In this document: one piece after another, positions 46,414 through 57,858 of the stretch
Layout of the letters: each line of letters begins with the position of its first letter
Position numbering within the stretch: position 1 is the first letter of the stretch
Assembly: GCA_003640385.1 (NCBI GenBank)
Contig: RCAB01000032.1
Coordinates: forward strand, 62,001 to 126,000
Direction: 5' to 3'
Source: Setaria digitata
Lineage: Eukaryota; Nematoda; Chromadorea; Rhabditida; Setariidae
Length of the DNA: 64,000 nucleotides
Program-made: the position numbers and the translations under genes
The notes under the pieces: generated by a model
Seen by the model: only the letters and a program-made list of their open reading frames with translations
Told to the model about the DNA's origin: nothing
Database searches by the model: none

Positions 46414-49400
46414 TTAGTTTCCAATATCACCAAACAGATTCTCCTCGTCATCAGCACTCTTCTGGAACGAAAAAAACACTTATAAGAAAAAAAGTTGCAC
46501 ACTTATAAGCTAGCCCTTTCCACTTCAAAACTAACCAGTTTTTTGACCTTTATTTTTAAAATTACACATATTTCCAACTTCCTTGGAAAAACCACCAAAA
46601 CTGATTAGTTCTAGAATCACATTGTATTTTTTTAAACTAGTAAAGTTTAGAAAAACCCTTCAAAAACTGATTAAAAACTTAAGAAGTAACTTACTTTTAA
46701 GTATATTTGTCCTAACGAGATTACCAAAAAAAGTATCCAGAGAAACGATCCAGAACCAACTAGTGACATACCAAGTATGCGTGCCTACAATAAAATTGTG
46801 TAATGACAAATATCCAACGAGCAACAATAATACACCTAGTATGGATGACTGCACTGGATAAGACTGTATCCAGAAACGGCATAGTTTCCCATCTCATTGC
46901 CAAAGCCCTGAAAGATGCTACATGAGAAATTTGCATTCCATAAAACAATAAACTAACCACTCGTGGTACGAATACAACTGATTCCAAGTCTTTCTTTGTG
47001 TCTTCGTCTACCTGTGCCATCTCATTCATCCACAACACAGGTATAATCATATTTGGAAAGTTTCTGAGCATACTAAAAAAAAACTCTTCAACAGTTATTT
47101 CCAGAAAAAAAAAGTTTTTTGTTTCCAGTAATTTATTGGGTACGAAATGAAATGTTTATCTCTCACATTCTATTATTACTTAGTTCAATTTGTTCTTAGT
47201 TCTTGCTGATTTGCGTCATTTCATCTTTTATCAGATTTGTTTTATAAGCTCTACCAAAGGTAGAACCGTTACGAAGATGCTCTGCTAATGACAAAACTAT
47301 ATGCAAATTCGTTTCGACTGTACTATCTAAAAGAAATTCGATGAGCCAACTGGTTAATCAACAACAATATGGCAGTGAAAATTAGCAAAAAAAAAAAAAA
47401 AAAAAACGAACTGTAAATTGCCACTAATCATTCCAACATTAATTTGAGAAGCTCCAAAAGCATTCACGATAACACCTGTGTTCTGGAATCAATGCAATTT
47501 AAATTTTAAAGCTAATCGTATGATCCTTTGGAAATTTATCAGTTAACAGAGAAATTCTATTATCAGAAATTTAAAGTGCCAACTTTTAGCTGAAAAAAAA
47601 AAAAGAAAAAACACTTGAATGGAGAATATAAATTATTAAAAACAAAACTAACTGGCTCAAGATCAATATATGTCTGGTCACTATCGTTTGGATGCGGGAA
47701 GCCTGTGAAATTTTGATAAACTTGCGGGGGTGAATTGTAAAAATGAACGCCAGACTGATAGATGTGAAGGAACTTAGATTTTGTGCGACCAATATCAAAC
47801 ATGCCAGCAGGTAAGCACCCTTCTGAAAAAATCAAAACTAGAACTGTACCTTTTTTTCCTTCAATGAATTAAAGAACTATGAATTATTTGGTAACAATAT
47901 AACATAAAGCGTCAAGCGTCAAAGTTTCTAGATTTAGTCTTTTAAAATTAGTTTCATCTCAGTGTCTATGACTTGCGTTTAAATGATCTGCATAGTTAAG
48001 ATCAATGACAATTCTATTTTGATAATTGATAGCAGAAAACTAACCTGGTTGTATATCACTGCCGAAATAGCGTGGCGTTTCTGAACTACAAAATCCTTTA
48101 TTTTCGGGTAAGAACGGATTGAAAACTGACGGTGGGATCACGAAGCGATAGGACGGTATTCCTCCATAAGTCACTGATTTATGGTAATGGAAGTAAACAG
48201 ATCTGAAATTACAAACTGTATGTGTGTGTTTTTTTTTACAACGATTTCACTATAGTTTCTTTGCAGATTAAGAGGTGTACTAATATAAAATTTAAACCTT
48301 ACAAACAGAAATAAGCTGCTAAAAGCATTCAGGAATAAAATGCGGCAAAATGATACCGTATTGGGCGCAGAAATTAACGAACCAATGAAACAAGTTTTCT
48401 ACGATAATTTCCAGAAAAAATTAAAAAGTTGATGTTACAAAAATACATAATACGTTCATAGCTATGTCATAGCTCAGCTTAAAAATTATTAAGTGCTTTT
48501 CAAAATTCACATTTTAAGGGACCAAGGATCAGTACAGATGGATATTAGAGTAAAGATTTAAGCTAAATGATAAAATTATAGCAAAATCAAAATTTAAGTT
48601 GAATTATTCCACTTTATAAACATTCTGCTGTCAGCAGTCAACCTCAGTTGTTAAGATTACGAAAATAAGAGCATTCAGTGAAGCAAAGAAGCAGTTCTTT
48701 GAAAGGTTATAAATTTATGAACTTTTGAAATAAAATTTCTTTTTTTAGAAATTTGAAGCACTCACTCATTTACTTACTTTACCTCAACTACTAAATGACT
48801 GTTAAATGAAAACAATATCGAGCTGCTCAGTTTGCTTGCAGATAATAATAAACTGAAGATATATTATTCGCTATATTCGTATGAAAAGATGGCGTTCGAA
48901 AAACAATGTAAAAGTTTAGGCTCCCGGGGGGACTTGAACCCCCATCGTTGGTTAACTCCTTTCTAGTGGCTTAGGAGACCAACGCCTTATCCATTAGGCC
49001 ACGGGAGCGCTATATAAGGCCAATAAATGATGACTCTCGTGAGATGCATGCGATATATAGAGATTTAGTGAGCTTAACATCCATTATTGTGACCAACTGA
49101 TGACGATATCAGCAGAGAGTATAATAATAATAATAATAATTATAATAATAATAATAATTATAATAATAATAATTATAATAATAACAATAATAATAATAAT
49201 ACGATGAAGATGAATATGCTCCTTCCTTTAATCAGGATACATTTCCTACTCTGAACAGCCTGAATAATCCAGTTATTATTAGCAGAAAGGTTCGTTTCAA
49301 AAGTTTTAATTTCAACAACATTTGTTAAAAATGACTCGTTTTCCTAATGTCTTAGTAGTTGGTAATTTTGAAAGATTTTAAAATCCTTAAATTTCAATTA

Positions 49401-52400
49401 GAAATGGAATAGATAATTTAATTTTACTTCAAACAAATAGTAATTTGAATATTCAAATTGCGTAATATTCATTTATCTGGAAAAACATTAATGATATATA
49501 TGGCCTGAAATGTTTTTTTTTTTTTTTTTTTAAATAAGATGATTTAATAAAAAGTAATAAATGACTAGAAAAAAAAAAAAAAACCATGCCACAGCAAATA
49601 AAAGATATTTCTTTATTTGCAATTAACTACGTGAACAAAAAAAAAAAAGCCAAAAAATGCACACTTCTTCAAAAACAACAGATAAGCAGCTGATTTTTTT
49701 TTTTTTTTTTTTTTCGTTATCTTTGGACCTACTACCATACAAGAATTATAGCTCTCACAAATTAAGCTAAAAATTCGAAACCAGTATCTGATTTAAATTT
49801 AAACTTTTCAGAGACTCAGATAAATGAAGTAAAATGAGAAGCCCACAATTAGCGTTTATGAGAGTTAGCAGAATAATGGTTTTTCACTAATCTTTCCACA
49901 ATTCCGAAAGATCAATTTTCAGGGCATAAAATCCGATGGAGAACATCAGTCTCATTGAATGATATTCGACATCACTTACAGAATATATTTTCGAAGAGTT
50001 TTTTTTTTTTTTTTTTTTTTCTTAGATAAATGGCAACTGATTTTTTATCACTACGCCATCTCATTTTAACACATCAATAGGCTATAATAAATCTATTCAA
50101 ATTCACAATTTTTTTTTGCTTATACAAACGATTGAGTACCCAAAAAGGTAGTAATCCTTAAAACACAACACGCACAAGCTAATTTTATTGAGAAAATGTA
50201 ATCCTGTTGGAAATTTATTCATTTTTACTCACAATTCCTATAATGTATTAGAACCAAGCAATATTATACACAGCACAAAACATGTGATCGCGATGAATCA
50301 GGTTTCTCATGGACAATCCAATATTTTCTTTTTTATATGATTAAACGTTATCAGTTCTTTATATGATTGCCAAAAAAAAAAAAAAAAAAAAAAAAAATCG
50401 TCACAATTATTCCGATAAGAAAAAGAAAATTTGGTAATTAACTACATCTTTCTATTTGCTTTAATGGTAATGGAAATTCTTCTTTAATTTTTCTGTCAAC
50501 TAAATGTTTTTTTTGCATTGGGTAAAAAAGATGGAAGGACTTGATTTTAATGCGGAAGACGCACTGTGGAAAAGTTCCAAGACAAAATGTACTTCAGCCC
50601 GTTTCTTTTTCTACATTCCCATTTCTTTTTATATCAAATCGCAATTCAACTGCTTTTAGCATCAATAAGCATCGCTTCTTAAGGTATATCACAACTGCAA
50701 GTTGCAAAAAATGCAATTATAATCGTAAATTACACTATAGACTTAATGGTGTAGTGCGTTATTAAATAATTCCACAACCACATAATGCATATTACTGTAC
50801 ATTTAAAGGATCCTTTAAAGATAATAAATTCCTCAACAAAGAAAATGAAGAAATGCCATTCGGCTAAAATTGGAAATGATTTTGAAAGCTGAAACTCAAA
50901 AAAAAAAAAAAACTTTTTGGAAGAAAGAGTTCTCAGTAGAAGGCAAAGAATATGCTAAAGTTGCTTCTACCTATCTATGAGGGGAGAGGAATGAACTAAA
51001 CCACAGTGTAATGATATAAGAAAACCTAAACGTGTATTGAATAAATAGATTCCTTTGAAAAATAAAATAAATTCAAGGAACTATTTAAAACGAAGAAAGA
51101 AAGAAAATTTTCGGTTTATATGATTAATGGAGAGAAAAACGAAACCAAGAAAATATGAAATTCTTATAGAATAAATTCTTATAGGTACTTAAAAAGTACC
51201 TGTGTACATCTGTTCTATATTTCTTCAGAAAATATAAAAGGATAATTTTCGGTATTCAATCAACAAATTCTGATTGCGACAAACCAAGCTAGTACTTCAG
51301 ATTACTTATAAATCAAAAGGATAAAGTAGGAATATTCGGATGATAGGAGCGTTGTTCTCAGAGCAAAATAATTTTTGCATCATTAGTTCAAAAAAAAAAA
51401 TTGTTTCTAAAGCAGAAACTCCATTTTTCAAATTTTTTACCTGCCTAATTGTCCAAAAAATACAGGTAAATCGCTGGAGACCGATGACAGTGGTGGAAAC
51501 AAATCGCCATTTGTCCCGTTGATTTTTCGCGCTTGTGCAGTGCTCCACCACGGTGTTTCATTTCGTCCATTCCATGCATATACTCGACCAATTCGATCAA
51601 TATTTTCTAATCCAGAATCAATTAAATATTCACCATCATCTGTATCATTTTCCTAAAAACAAAAAAACAAAAATTAGGGAAATTCTTTTCTTTTGATAAT
51701 GCTGCTTGACGAATAAGAATAACTCATTCTTACAGCAATTACCAGTAACTGCAATTATTTTATAACGAAGTTATTACAATTTCCAGCAGTAGACAGCTTG
51801 ATTCAGACATCCTTGTAGCTACCATTGAAATCACCGAAATTTAACATTGTATGCATGAAACTATTACCTATTTGTATAGTTTATTAAATTTAATCGAAAC
51901 TTTTTTTCTCTTGGATGAAAATGATTTTACTCATTTGTGCTCTTTCACTGCAAAAACGTTAAGTGTCTCACAGAATTCTATCATTTTTCTTCAAAAAACT
52001 TCCAGGATTACCAAGAATTTTATACGCATTGGGATATTTGCAGCTGCACAAAGCGATTCCCTCAAGCTTCCACTACAAATCCGTTCGATTATCGGATCTT
52101 CATATCCATCAAAAAGCATCTGAAAAAAAAAAAAAGAAAACTAACTTCGCTCGAACCTATACAGAAATTTAACGTTATCCATTGCTTAAAATGCATAGGA
52201 TTACTGCCTATTTTTACTTTGCTAAATTTAATTTATATTTTTTCCACAAATGCACATGATTTTACACATCCTTTTTTAATTCAGACTCATTTGAGTGCAA
52301 TCTCTGTAATATGGAATAGCGATAGATCGTCTTCCACAAATTAGCTAGAGATAGACTGGACTGATTAAAGAAATGATTAATGGCAGATAACAGAAAGTCA

Positions 52401-53911
52401 AACCTCTCCTACTCTGACACGAATGAAAGGTGTTTCACGTTTGAATTGAAGAAGAACAAGCTCGAGAAATTTCGCAATAAATGGACTTTTGGCAATATTA
52501 ACTAAATACTGAAAATAAATTGAATTTGAATTACAAGAGCCTAAAAACTTGAAAATTTATTCCAGGAATCGTTAACGTGTTTACAGAATGAATCCCAACA
52601 GCAGTGTTAGGTTCGAGTTCGTCTTGATCATTTCAGATGTAATGTGCCAAAACTGGATAACCTCAATGGCCTCGTCAATAATTCTCCTCGGAAACAGTCT
52701 GTAGTAATAAGAAAAGCAACACAACCTAGTGCTTTCCACTTCGCACTTTTCCGGAATAGCATCAGCGCGGATGTTCACCATAGACAATGTTTTTGAGACT
52801 GTAAATATTAAAACACATACCTGCAACAAAATATTTGGTATGGTAACTAGATCATTCAAGCTGCAGTTCGTGCACGATTCATTTTCATCGTAGATATAAT
52901 AGCGCTTATTACGATATAATACACGGGTATTATTTCGCATGAAATCCACTTTAATTTTCTTCTGGTGCTCTCTGCAAAAACCGTCATCTTCTTGAAGGAT
53001 CTGACGGCATCGGCTGTTTAGTACCAACAGAAACGCAATCTTTATCACCATTCACATCTTAATATTTTTAACTTAGTACCCTAGATTATCATTTAAATCA
53101 AGCTAACAACTAAAATTTTTTGTCAAGACGGCACTGCAAACTATAAGAAGTTTACGAAGCCAAAGATCAAATATCCTTATTAGTTTGGATAAATGAGCTA
53201 AGTACACAATGTAACTAACATAAAAACGTAAGGTCCTTTTTCAATAAGCGCAGGATAGCTCCCAAGTTTGGCAACATCTTCTGGATTTTCTACCGAAACT
53301 GTCCACACTTTAAGTCTCATTGAATATTTTGGCTCAATCCACCGTTGAGTCATTATATTATAAGTACCGTTCTCATCGAGACCCAAATGTTCATTCTGAA
53401 ATTGAATTTTCACGAATCCTCATTTACAAGTGACCAAGTTTAAATTTTAAAAACTTGACTTATTTTTTGACTCAATCAACTCAATTCGGTTACCATCATT
53501 CGCAGTAGATATATACTTACCAGTTGTGAATGTTTCTAAAAGTTTTAATAACAGACGAAATCTTATTCAAATATGGCACCGACAATAATAACATGGCTCA
53601 TCCAATAAGATGATGTAACAAATCCAAGGAACAGTTTTATAAGCTAACATTAATTAGTCAAGAAATCAAAAAATCTAATTTCAACTGGCACACTAAAAAT
53701 ATCTGAAATAATGAAAGCATTGCTTGAATTTTATTTGTTTACTTATCTGCTTGCTTATTTACCGTCAATCGATAATGGAAAAAGAGAAACCACAAACTTT
53801 GTTGATTTGTTTGCTCATCGTTAACGGAATGACAGTTAGGGAAAGAATGCCAAGGATAATGAATATAGCGCCAACAGCCAAAACTCCAATGACACAAATT
53901 CTGATATTCAT
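46414..53911 (-). CDS. CD36/SCARB class B scavenger receptor
   Basis: Two-pass membrane receptor of the CD36 family, which takes up lipids or lipoproteins (CD36, SR-BI) or resides in lysosomes (LIMP-2). Eleven exons join in frame (1452 nt, 483 aa): 53911-53798, 53395-53220, 52971-52821, 52508-52404, 51652-51441, 48202-48045, 47822-47653, 47482-47412, 47072-46958, 46848-46717, 46461-46414. The N-terminal anchor is about residues 5-30 (CVIGVLAVGAIFIILGILSL). The ectodomain shows ENPEDVAKLGSYPALIEKGP, NKRYYIYDENESC, RKINGTNGDLFPP, PENKGFC, EGCLPAGMFDIG and IIPVLWMNEMAQVDE, with many N-x-S/T sites. The C-terminal anchor (SILGVLLLLVGYLSL) is followed by a second hydrophobic patch and the acidic tail KSADDEENLFGDIGN. 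Several nematode scav paralogues exist, so I do not pick one. The start ATG follows TTGCAGG directly, so a 5' non-coding exon or trans-splice site is likely. Confidence 0.93.
48919..49008 (-). tRNA. tRNA-Arg(CCU) with intron
   Basis: The minus strand gives a full cloverleaf. The acceptor stem is GCTCCCG paired with CGGGAGC, and the A-box region reads GTGGCCTAATGGATAAGGC. The anticodon stem is TTGGT/ACCAA with loop CT-CCT-AA, and the T arm is GGGGGTTCAAGTCCCCC. About 18 extra bases between the anticodon loop and the 3' half of the stem (GCCACTAGAAAGGAGTTA) fit a canonical nuclear tRNA intron after position 37. It lies in the large fifth intron of the scavenger receptor gene, in the same orientation. 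Confidence 0.93.
49121..49201. repeat. TAA trinucleotide microsatellite
   Basis: About 27 imperfect TAA/AAT units within the fifth intron of the scavenger receptor gene, just upstream of the intronic tRNA in the host orientation. Confidence 0.9.
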
Positions 53912-54542
53912 CCTGCAAATGAAAAAAAAAAAAGAATTAATCTTGAAATAATCAATCTATGATTCTACCGATGACAAACAACAAAAAAAAAAAAAAAAAC
54001 CAAGAAGTTATAATTAATCATATCAACTTCAACAGGTAAAAGTATTTGTGTTATGATATTATCATCAGAAAGGATTTCAAGTCTGCATACTGCAAATTTG
54101 GTGGAAAACAATGAGATGCAATTCAGCGTCTTCTACTCTCTTCGATGGATATGAACCTTGGAAGAAAACGGATTGAGAAAAATATCTTGGAAAATCTTCT
54201 ACTCTAGCCGGGTTCCATGTCTTGACAGTGTCATAAGCTAACTTCACATTACTTTGTTTACTTTAATGTAACTTGTAAAAAGAATGGCAAGCTGGGAAGA
54301 GATGTCATGAAGTGGCTTACTTGTAGTTGGATAAAAATGATTTCTTTTCTGAAACAAACAGATGGTGAAAGAGAGAGAGAGAGAGAGAGAGAAATAGAGA
54401 CATTTCTACAGTTTCAGCGTAGCATTTATTCAACAATGACAGTTAAACAGCTGAGAAGGAAAATATTTGAAATGAATATAAATAATAAATTTTGTGAATA
54501 GGAAGGTGGAAGACATTATTGGAAGATTGTACAGGTGCAAGG
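53912..54542. other. Divergent intergenic region
   Basis: The interval between the scavenger receptor ATG (-) and the PDZ gene ATG (+) presumably holds both promoters. It contains a (GA)n tract at 54,370-54,392. No TATA-like or other specific element stands out. An open frame at 54,307-54,501 spans the GA tract and is not convincing. Confidence 0.5.
54370..54392. repeat. GA dinucleotide repeat near divergent promoters
   Basis: About eleven GA units about 150 bp upstream of the PDZ gene ATG. GA tracts at nematode promoters can bind GAGA-type factors; here that is speculation. Confidence 0.85.
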
Positions 54543-56671
54543 ATGGTTGCTGATGAGTTGCACCATTTGCATGTTAACATTGATGCTGGTGAATTGCCTG
54601 GCATATCGTACACCAAGGATGTAACATTTTGTTAACCTTTTCCGGAATATGTTTACATTCCAGAATAAGCAATCATTGCTCATAAGCCACTATGAAAAAA
54701 TTTTAAACTTTAAATACCTGTTGAAGACTTGTTGGAAATAGATATTTTTCTTCATTAAAAAGTTAAAATTTCTCTAAAAGATGAATGAAAGAGGGAATAA
54801 AAAAAGAAAAGGAATTAAGAAGTATAAGCGGAACTAAGCATAAGTGAGAGTTAGAAGTTGAAAGGAAACAGGAGTAGAGTAAGTGTTTCATCATTCTCGA
54901 TTTCTAACTATATGTAATTGAAGTAATCAATCTTTCCTACTCTAGCAGCTGTGAAACAAACAATAAGTAAATAAATGAGTAAATGGGTCTTTCACAGGTC
55001 ACTGAAATGAAAATGGGTTCGATCTCTATCAACTCTTTGTCTCAAGCCTGCAAAGTTAAAAGTAATGAGGGGGGATATTCATTGCTGTCTTAACTGCTTA
55101 GATGATAACGCTTCTGATAAATAGAAATGATACAAAAAAAAAAAAAAACTTCCCGTTGTAACACCCTGCTACTGTTTAATAGCATTATTCCAAAGCGTCA
55201 TGAAGTTCTCTATCAGGTGAAGGAATGAGATTAACAGTAATTCCAGCTAACTGTAACATTCGTGCAAAGAAACGGTGCCCTGGAAGACAGAATCTATGTT
55301 GGCGACAAAATCTTGGCAATTAACGATTATTCTGTAACTGATCGAAATACTTTCGATCGAATCCAACAACGACATCACATTACAAGGCAATATGAAACTT
55401 TTTAATGAATTTTAATGGATTCGAATTTATTTTTTTAAATGATAAGGAATCAAATTTAAGCTCAAAGATGAGTGATAAAGACTGAACGGCCAGAAACTTC
55501 AGGAAGGAAGATTGTGCATGCCGTTTCTTACTCAAATACTTTCCTTTCCAAGGTAAAACTGAAACTGAAAAGTGAATGCATCATAGCAGGAACAAATCCA
55601 TCCGAATAGGCTTTGGACTGTCCAGATGTGTCTTTCCTCTCTTGTGAAAGGTCAAGTTCAGAATGACAGTAAATCGTGACAAAGGTCGTGGCGAGAAAAT
55701 AATGCAAGAACAATATGTTGATGATAAAAAGATCGTAAGACGTGAAGGCTTTCTGTATCTGAAAGTGAGAATGGCACAGTACAAAACGGGAACAAGAATT
55801 GGTCTGGTTGGTTCTACCCCGCTCTCTTCAGTGATTCCACCACGGTGAATGAATGCTACTTAGTGTGAGAACAGTGCTAGCATTGATTGCAAATCGATTT
55901 TCACTAAAACAAGTGGTAGGAAATATTTTCAGAAGTACAGTAATTCTGTTGTTGACGAATTTCAGTAACACACTTCATACCGTACTTGAGGGCAAAGGTG
56001 ACTAGATCAAGTCCTGTCTCCTGCTTCTTTCCTTTCTGACTTCCCACTTCTGTCTTGCTTTCATAGACTAAACACATTTATGGCAACAAATTACTTCTAT
56101 AAAACTGTGAAGTTTTGTATCACTGGCCTCGTGGCGCAATGGACAACGCGTCGGTCTACGGAACCGAAGATTGCAGGTTCGAATCCTGCCGAGGTCGTGA
56201 TTTTTCGTATGCTATCTTCGATAGTGAAAAATAGTAGGTAATTTAGTGTGGTAAGCGGGTGAAAGTCGTCTAATATTTGTTAGAAGTTAATTGGTAACTT
56301 TGCTTGCAGCAAGTAAAAAATGGCAAAGAAGGACATGTTTATGTAACACGTGTGAGACAGGGGTCATTGGGTGCGGAATGTTTGATAGTTGGAGATCGGA
56401 TCCTACAGGTTAATGACACAACTATAAACGACAAAGAGGTGGCGAAGAAAGCTATCGTTAAGGTGGACAATGACAATACTCTTAGCAGTGGACATTTTGA
56501 AGACTTCAGAAAGAGTTCAGCATTTTAGAAATTTCAATACGATTTTGATTTCAGGGATTACTGTTGGGCAGTGTAACCTTTATTGTGGAACGCCCTGACT
56601 CTCCTATAGCCCGCACTTTCGCATCCGAAGTGATGGCCGTTCGAACTCCTCCAACTGCTTATAAATCTTAA
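54543..56671 (+). CDS. Two-PDZ domain protein
   Basis: Exons are 54543-54620, 55247-55386, 55662-55806, 56310-56462 and 56555-56671 (633 nt, 210 aa), in frame throughout. PDZ1 (about residues 10-80) shows GELPGISYTKD, then NGALEDRIYVGDKILAINDY and TRMTVNRDKG. PDZ2 (about 95-187) shows FLYLKVRM, TRIGLQVKNGKEGHVYVTRV, GSLGAECLIVGDRILQVND and VTFIVERPDSP. PDZ domains bind short C-terminal peptides and act as scaffolds, usually at membranes or junctions; I see no enzyme domain or signal peptide. The second intron appears to use a GC donor (ACAAG|GCAATA). The third intron houses tRNA-Arg(ACG). The start is the first ATG of an exon open from about 54,498, so upstream coding exons are possible. It resembles small nematode multi-PDZ proteins, but no specific orthologue is named. 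Confidence 0.82.
56125..56197 (+). tRNA. tRNA-Arg(ACG)
   Basis: A 73-nt intronless tRNA. The acceptor stem GGCCTCG pairs with CGAGGTC (one G-U) with discriminator G. The D arm is GTGGCGCAATGGACAACGC, the anticodon stem is TCGGT/ACCGA with loop CT-ACG-GA, and the T arm is GCAGGTTCGAATCCTGC. A34 would be edited to inosine, decoding CGU/CGC/CGA. It sits inside the third intron of the PDZ gene, same strand. Confidence 0.97.
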
Positions 56672-57858
56672 TTATTCTTTCACATTATTTTCGAGTATTA
56701 CATTAAAGAGTTAAGCTATCTTCTCGCAGTCCCCACAAATTCAACTCCCTTCTGAAGGGAACTATTGGACAGGCGCATTCCTTCACATTCTCCCTGAATG
56801 TCCCATCTCCCCAATCCTAATATCATATCACTTGTCACCCAATTGTAAGCATTTCCGAAATTTAACAAAGTCATCTCAAAATTCCGTCAGCTCAAGAAGT
56901 CCAATGAATATTTACATTTTTCAGAGATTTGAAGCACAGATAACTAACTACAAATATAAATAGATAAATCTTCTCCCGAAGTCACCGTCAAAAACTTCCA
57001 TTATCCGCAAACGAATAGACTTTTTTTTTTTTTCTCTAACAGAGAAAATCTCCTCTTTTATTTCACAAAAAGTTTAAGGGATTCATTAAATACCGGAAAA
57101 ATGATGATACATTTAATCTTTAAAAGTTTTATTTGTTCCTACCTGGATTTGCAACAAACGTATATGCCTTAAGTGCAATAAATATTTATTCCAGAGATTA
57201 TGGGGGATAAAAATTTAGAGAATATTATTTAGGAATTAAGGAACCAAACAGTCTCAACTGACTATACATTTAATTAGTGAGAAACGGTGTAAATCATTCT
57301 GCCCCGCATAGGATGATGCAAAACGATCGGGATTAATTGCATTAGTTAATTAATTAATTGAAGGCAAAAAGAATCACCGATGCCTTCGAGTAATGCTGGT
57401 GGTGATTCGAGACCGAAAAAGATATTCAACAGTGATAAGATAAGACTGATAAAGAACAAAAATGACAATCACCACCAGACCAAATTATCAAGTCTCCTCA
57501 GCCGGCATGGAGTAACTTTGCTAAATTCTTGTGAACCTGTTCATTCATTGTGCTGATTACGGTCTAGGAGTGAATTCGATGTTCTAGTCGATTTGTTAGC
57601 CTTCCTTAGGCTCTTATTATAACTTAGAATATCGGTTATCAGTAGTTTTCCAGTCCCATAGAAGCAAGCAATTGAAGGAGCCAAGTAATTTACTATTCAT
57701 GCAACCATTGATTCAACTTATCTTTTAAATGGTTCAGTCATTGTGTTTTCGTCTTCCTGTGCAGCACATTTCCATCGATAACAAAGTACAGAAGTGTGAT
57801 GGTAAACGTTCAGTGCTGACAGGTATTCTAATCCGATGGATCTTTCAGGCAGAAGTAT
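56672..57858. other. Intergenic region before the SCYL1 gene
   Basis: No gene is visible. It holds the PDZ gene's 3' end with ATTAAA, a T-run near 57,020, a TTAATTAATTAATT block near 57,350 and, toward the right, less AT-rich sequence that probably includes the SCYL1 promoter. TTTCAGGCAGAAGTAT immediately precedes the SCYL1 ATG and could be a trans-splice or 5' UTR acceptor. Confidence 0.5.
56702..56707 (+). promoter_or_regulatory. Candidate polyadenylation signal ATTAAA
   Basis: ATTAAA lies about 30 nt after the PDZ gene stop codon, a common variant hexamer at a plausible distance. Confidence 0.4.

Noticed and set aside
52581..52820. Continuation of the scavenger-receptor exon into a Cys- and hydrophobic-rich frame
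   Set aside because: The GTATGTG donor at 52,820 joins in phase to the exon at 52,508, which gives the expected CD36-family sequence; the continuation is intron.
55005..55050. B-box-like GGTTCGATCTC suggesting a third tRNA
   Set aside because: No acceptor stem, A box or anticodon arm can be folded around it.
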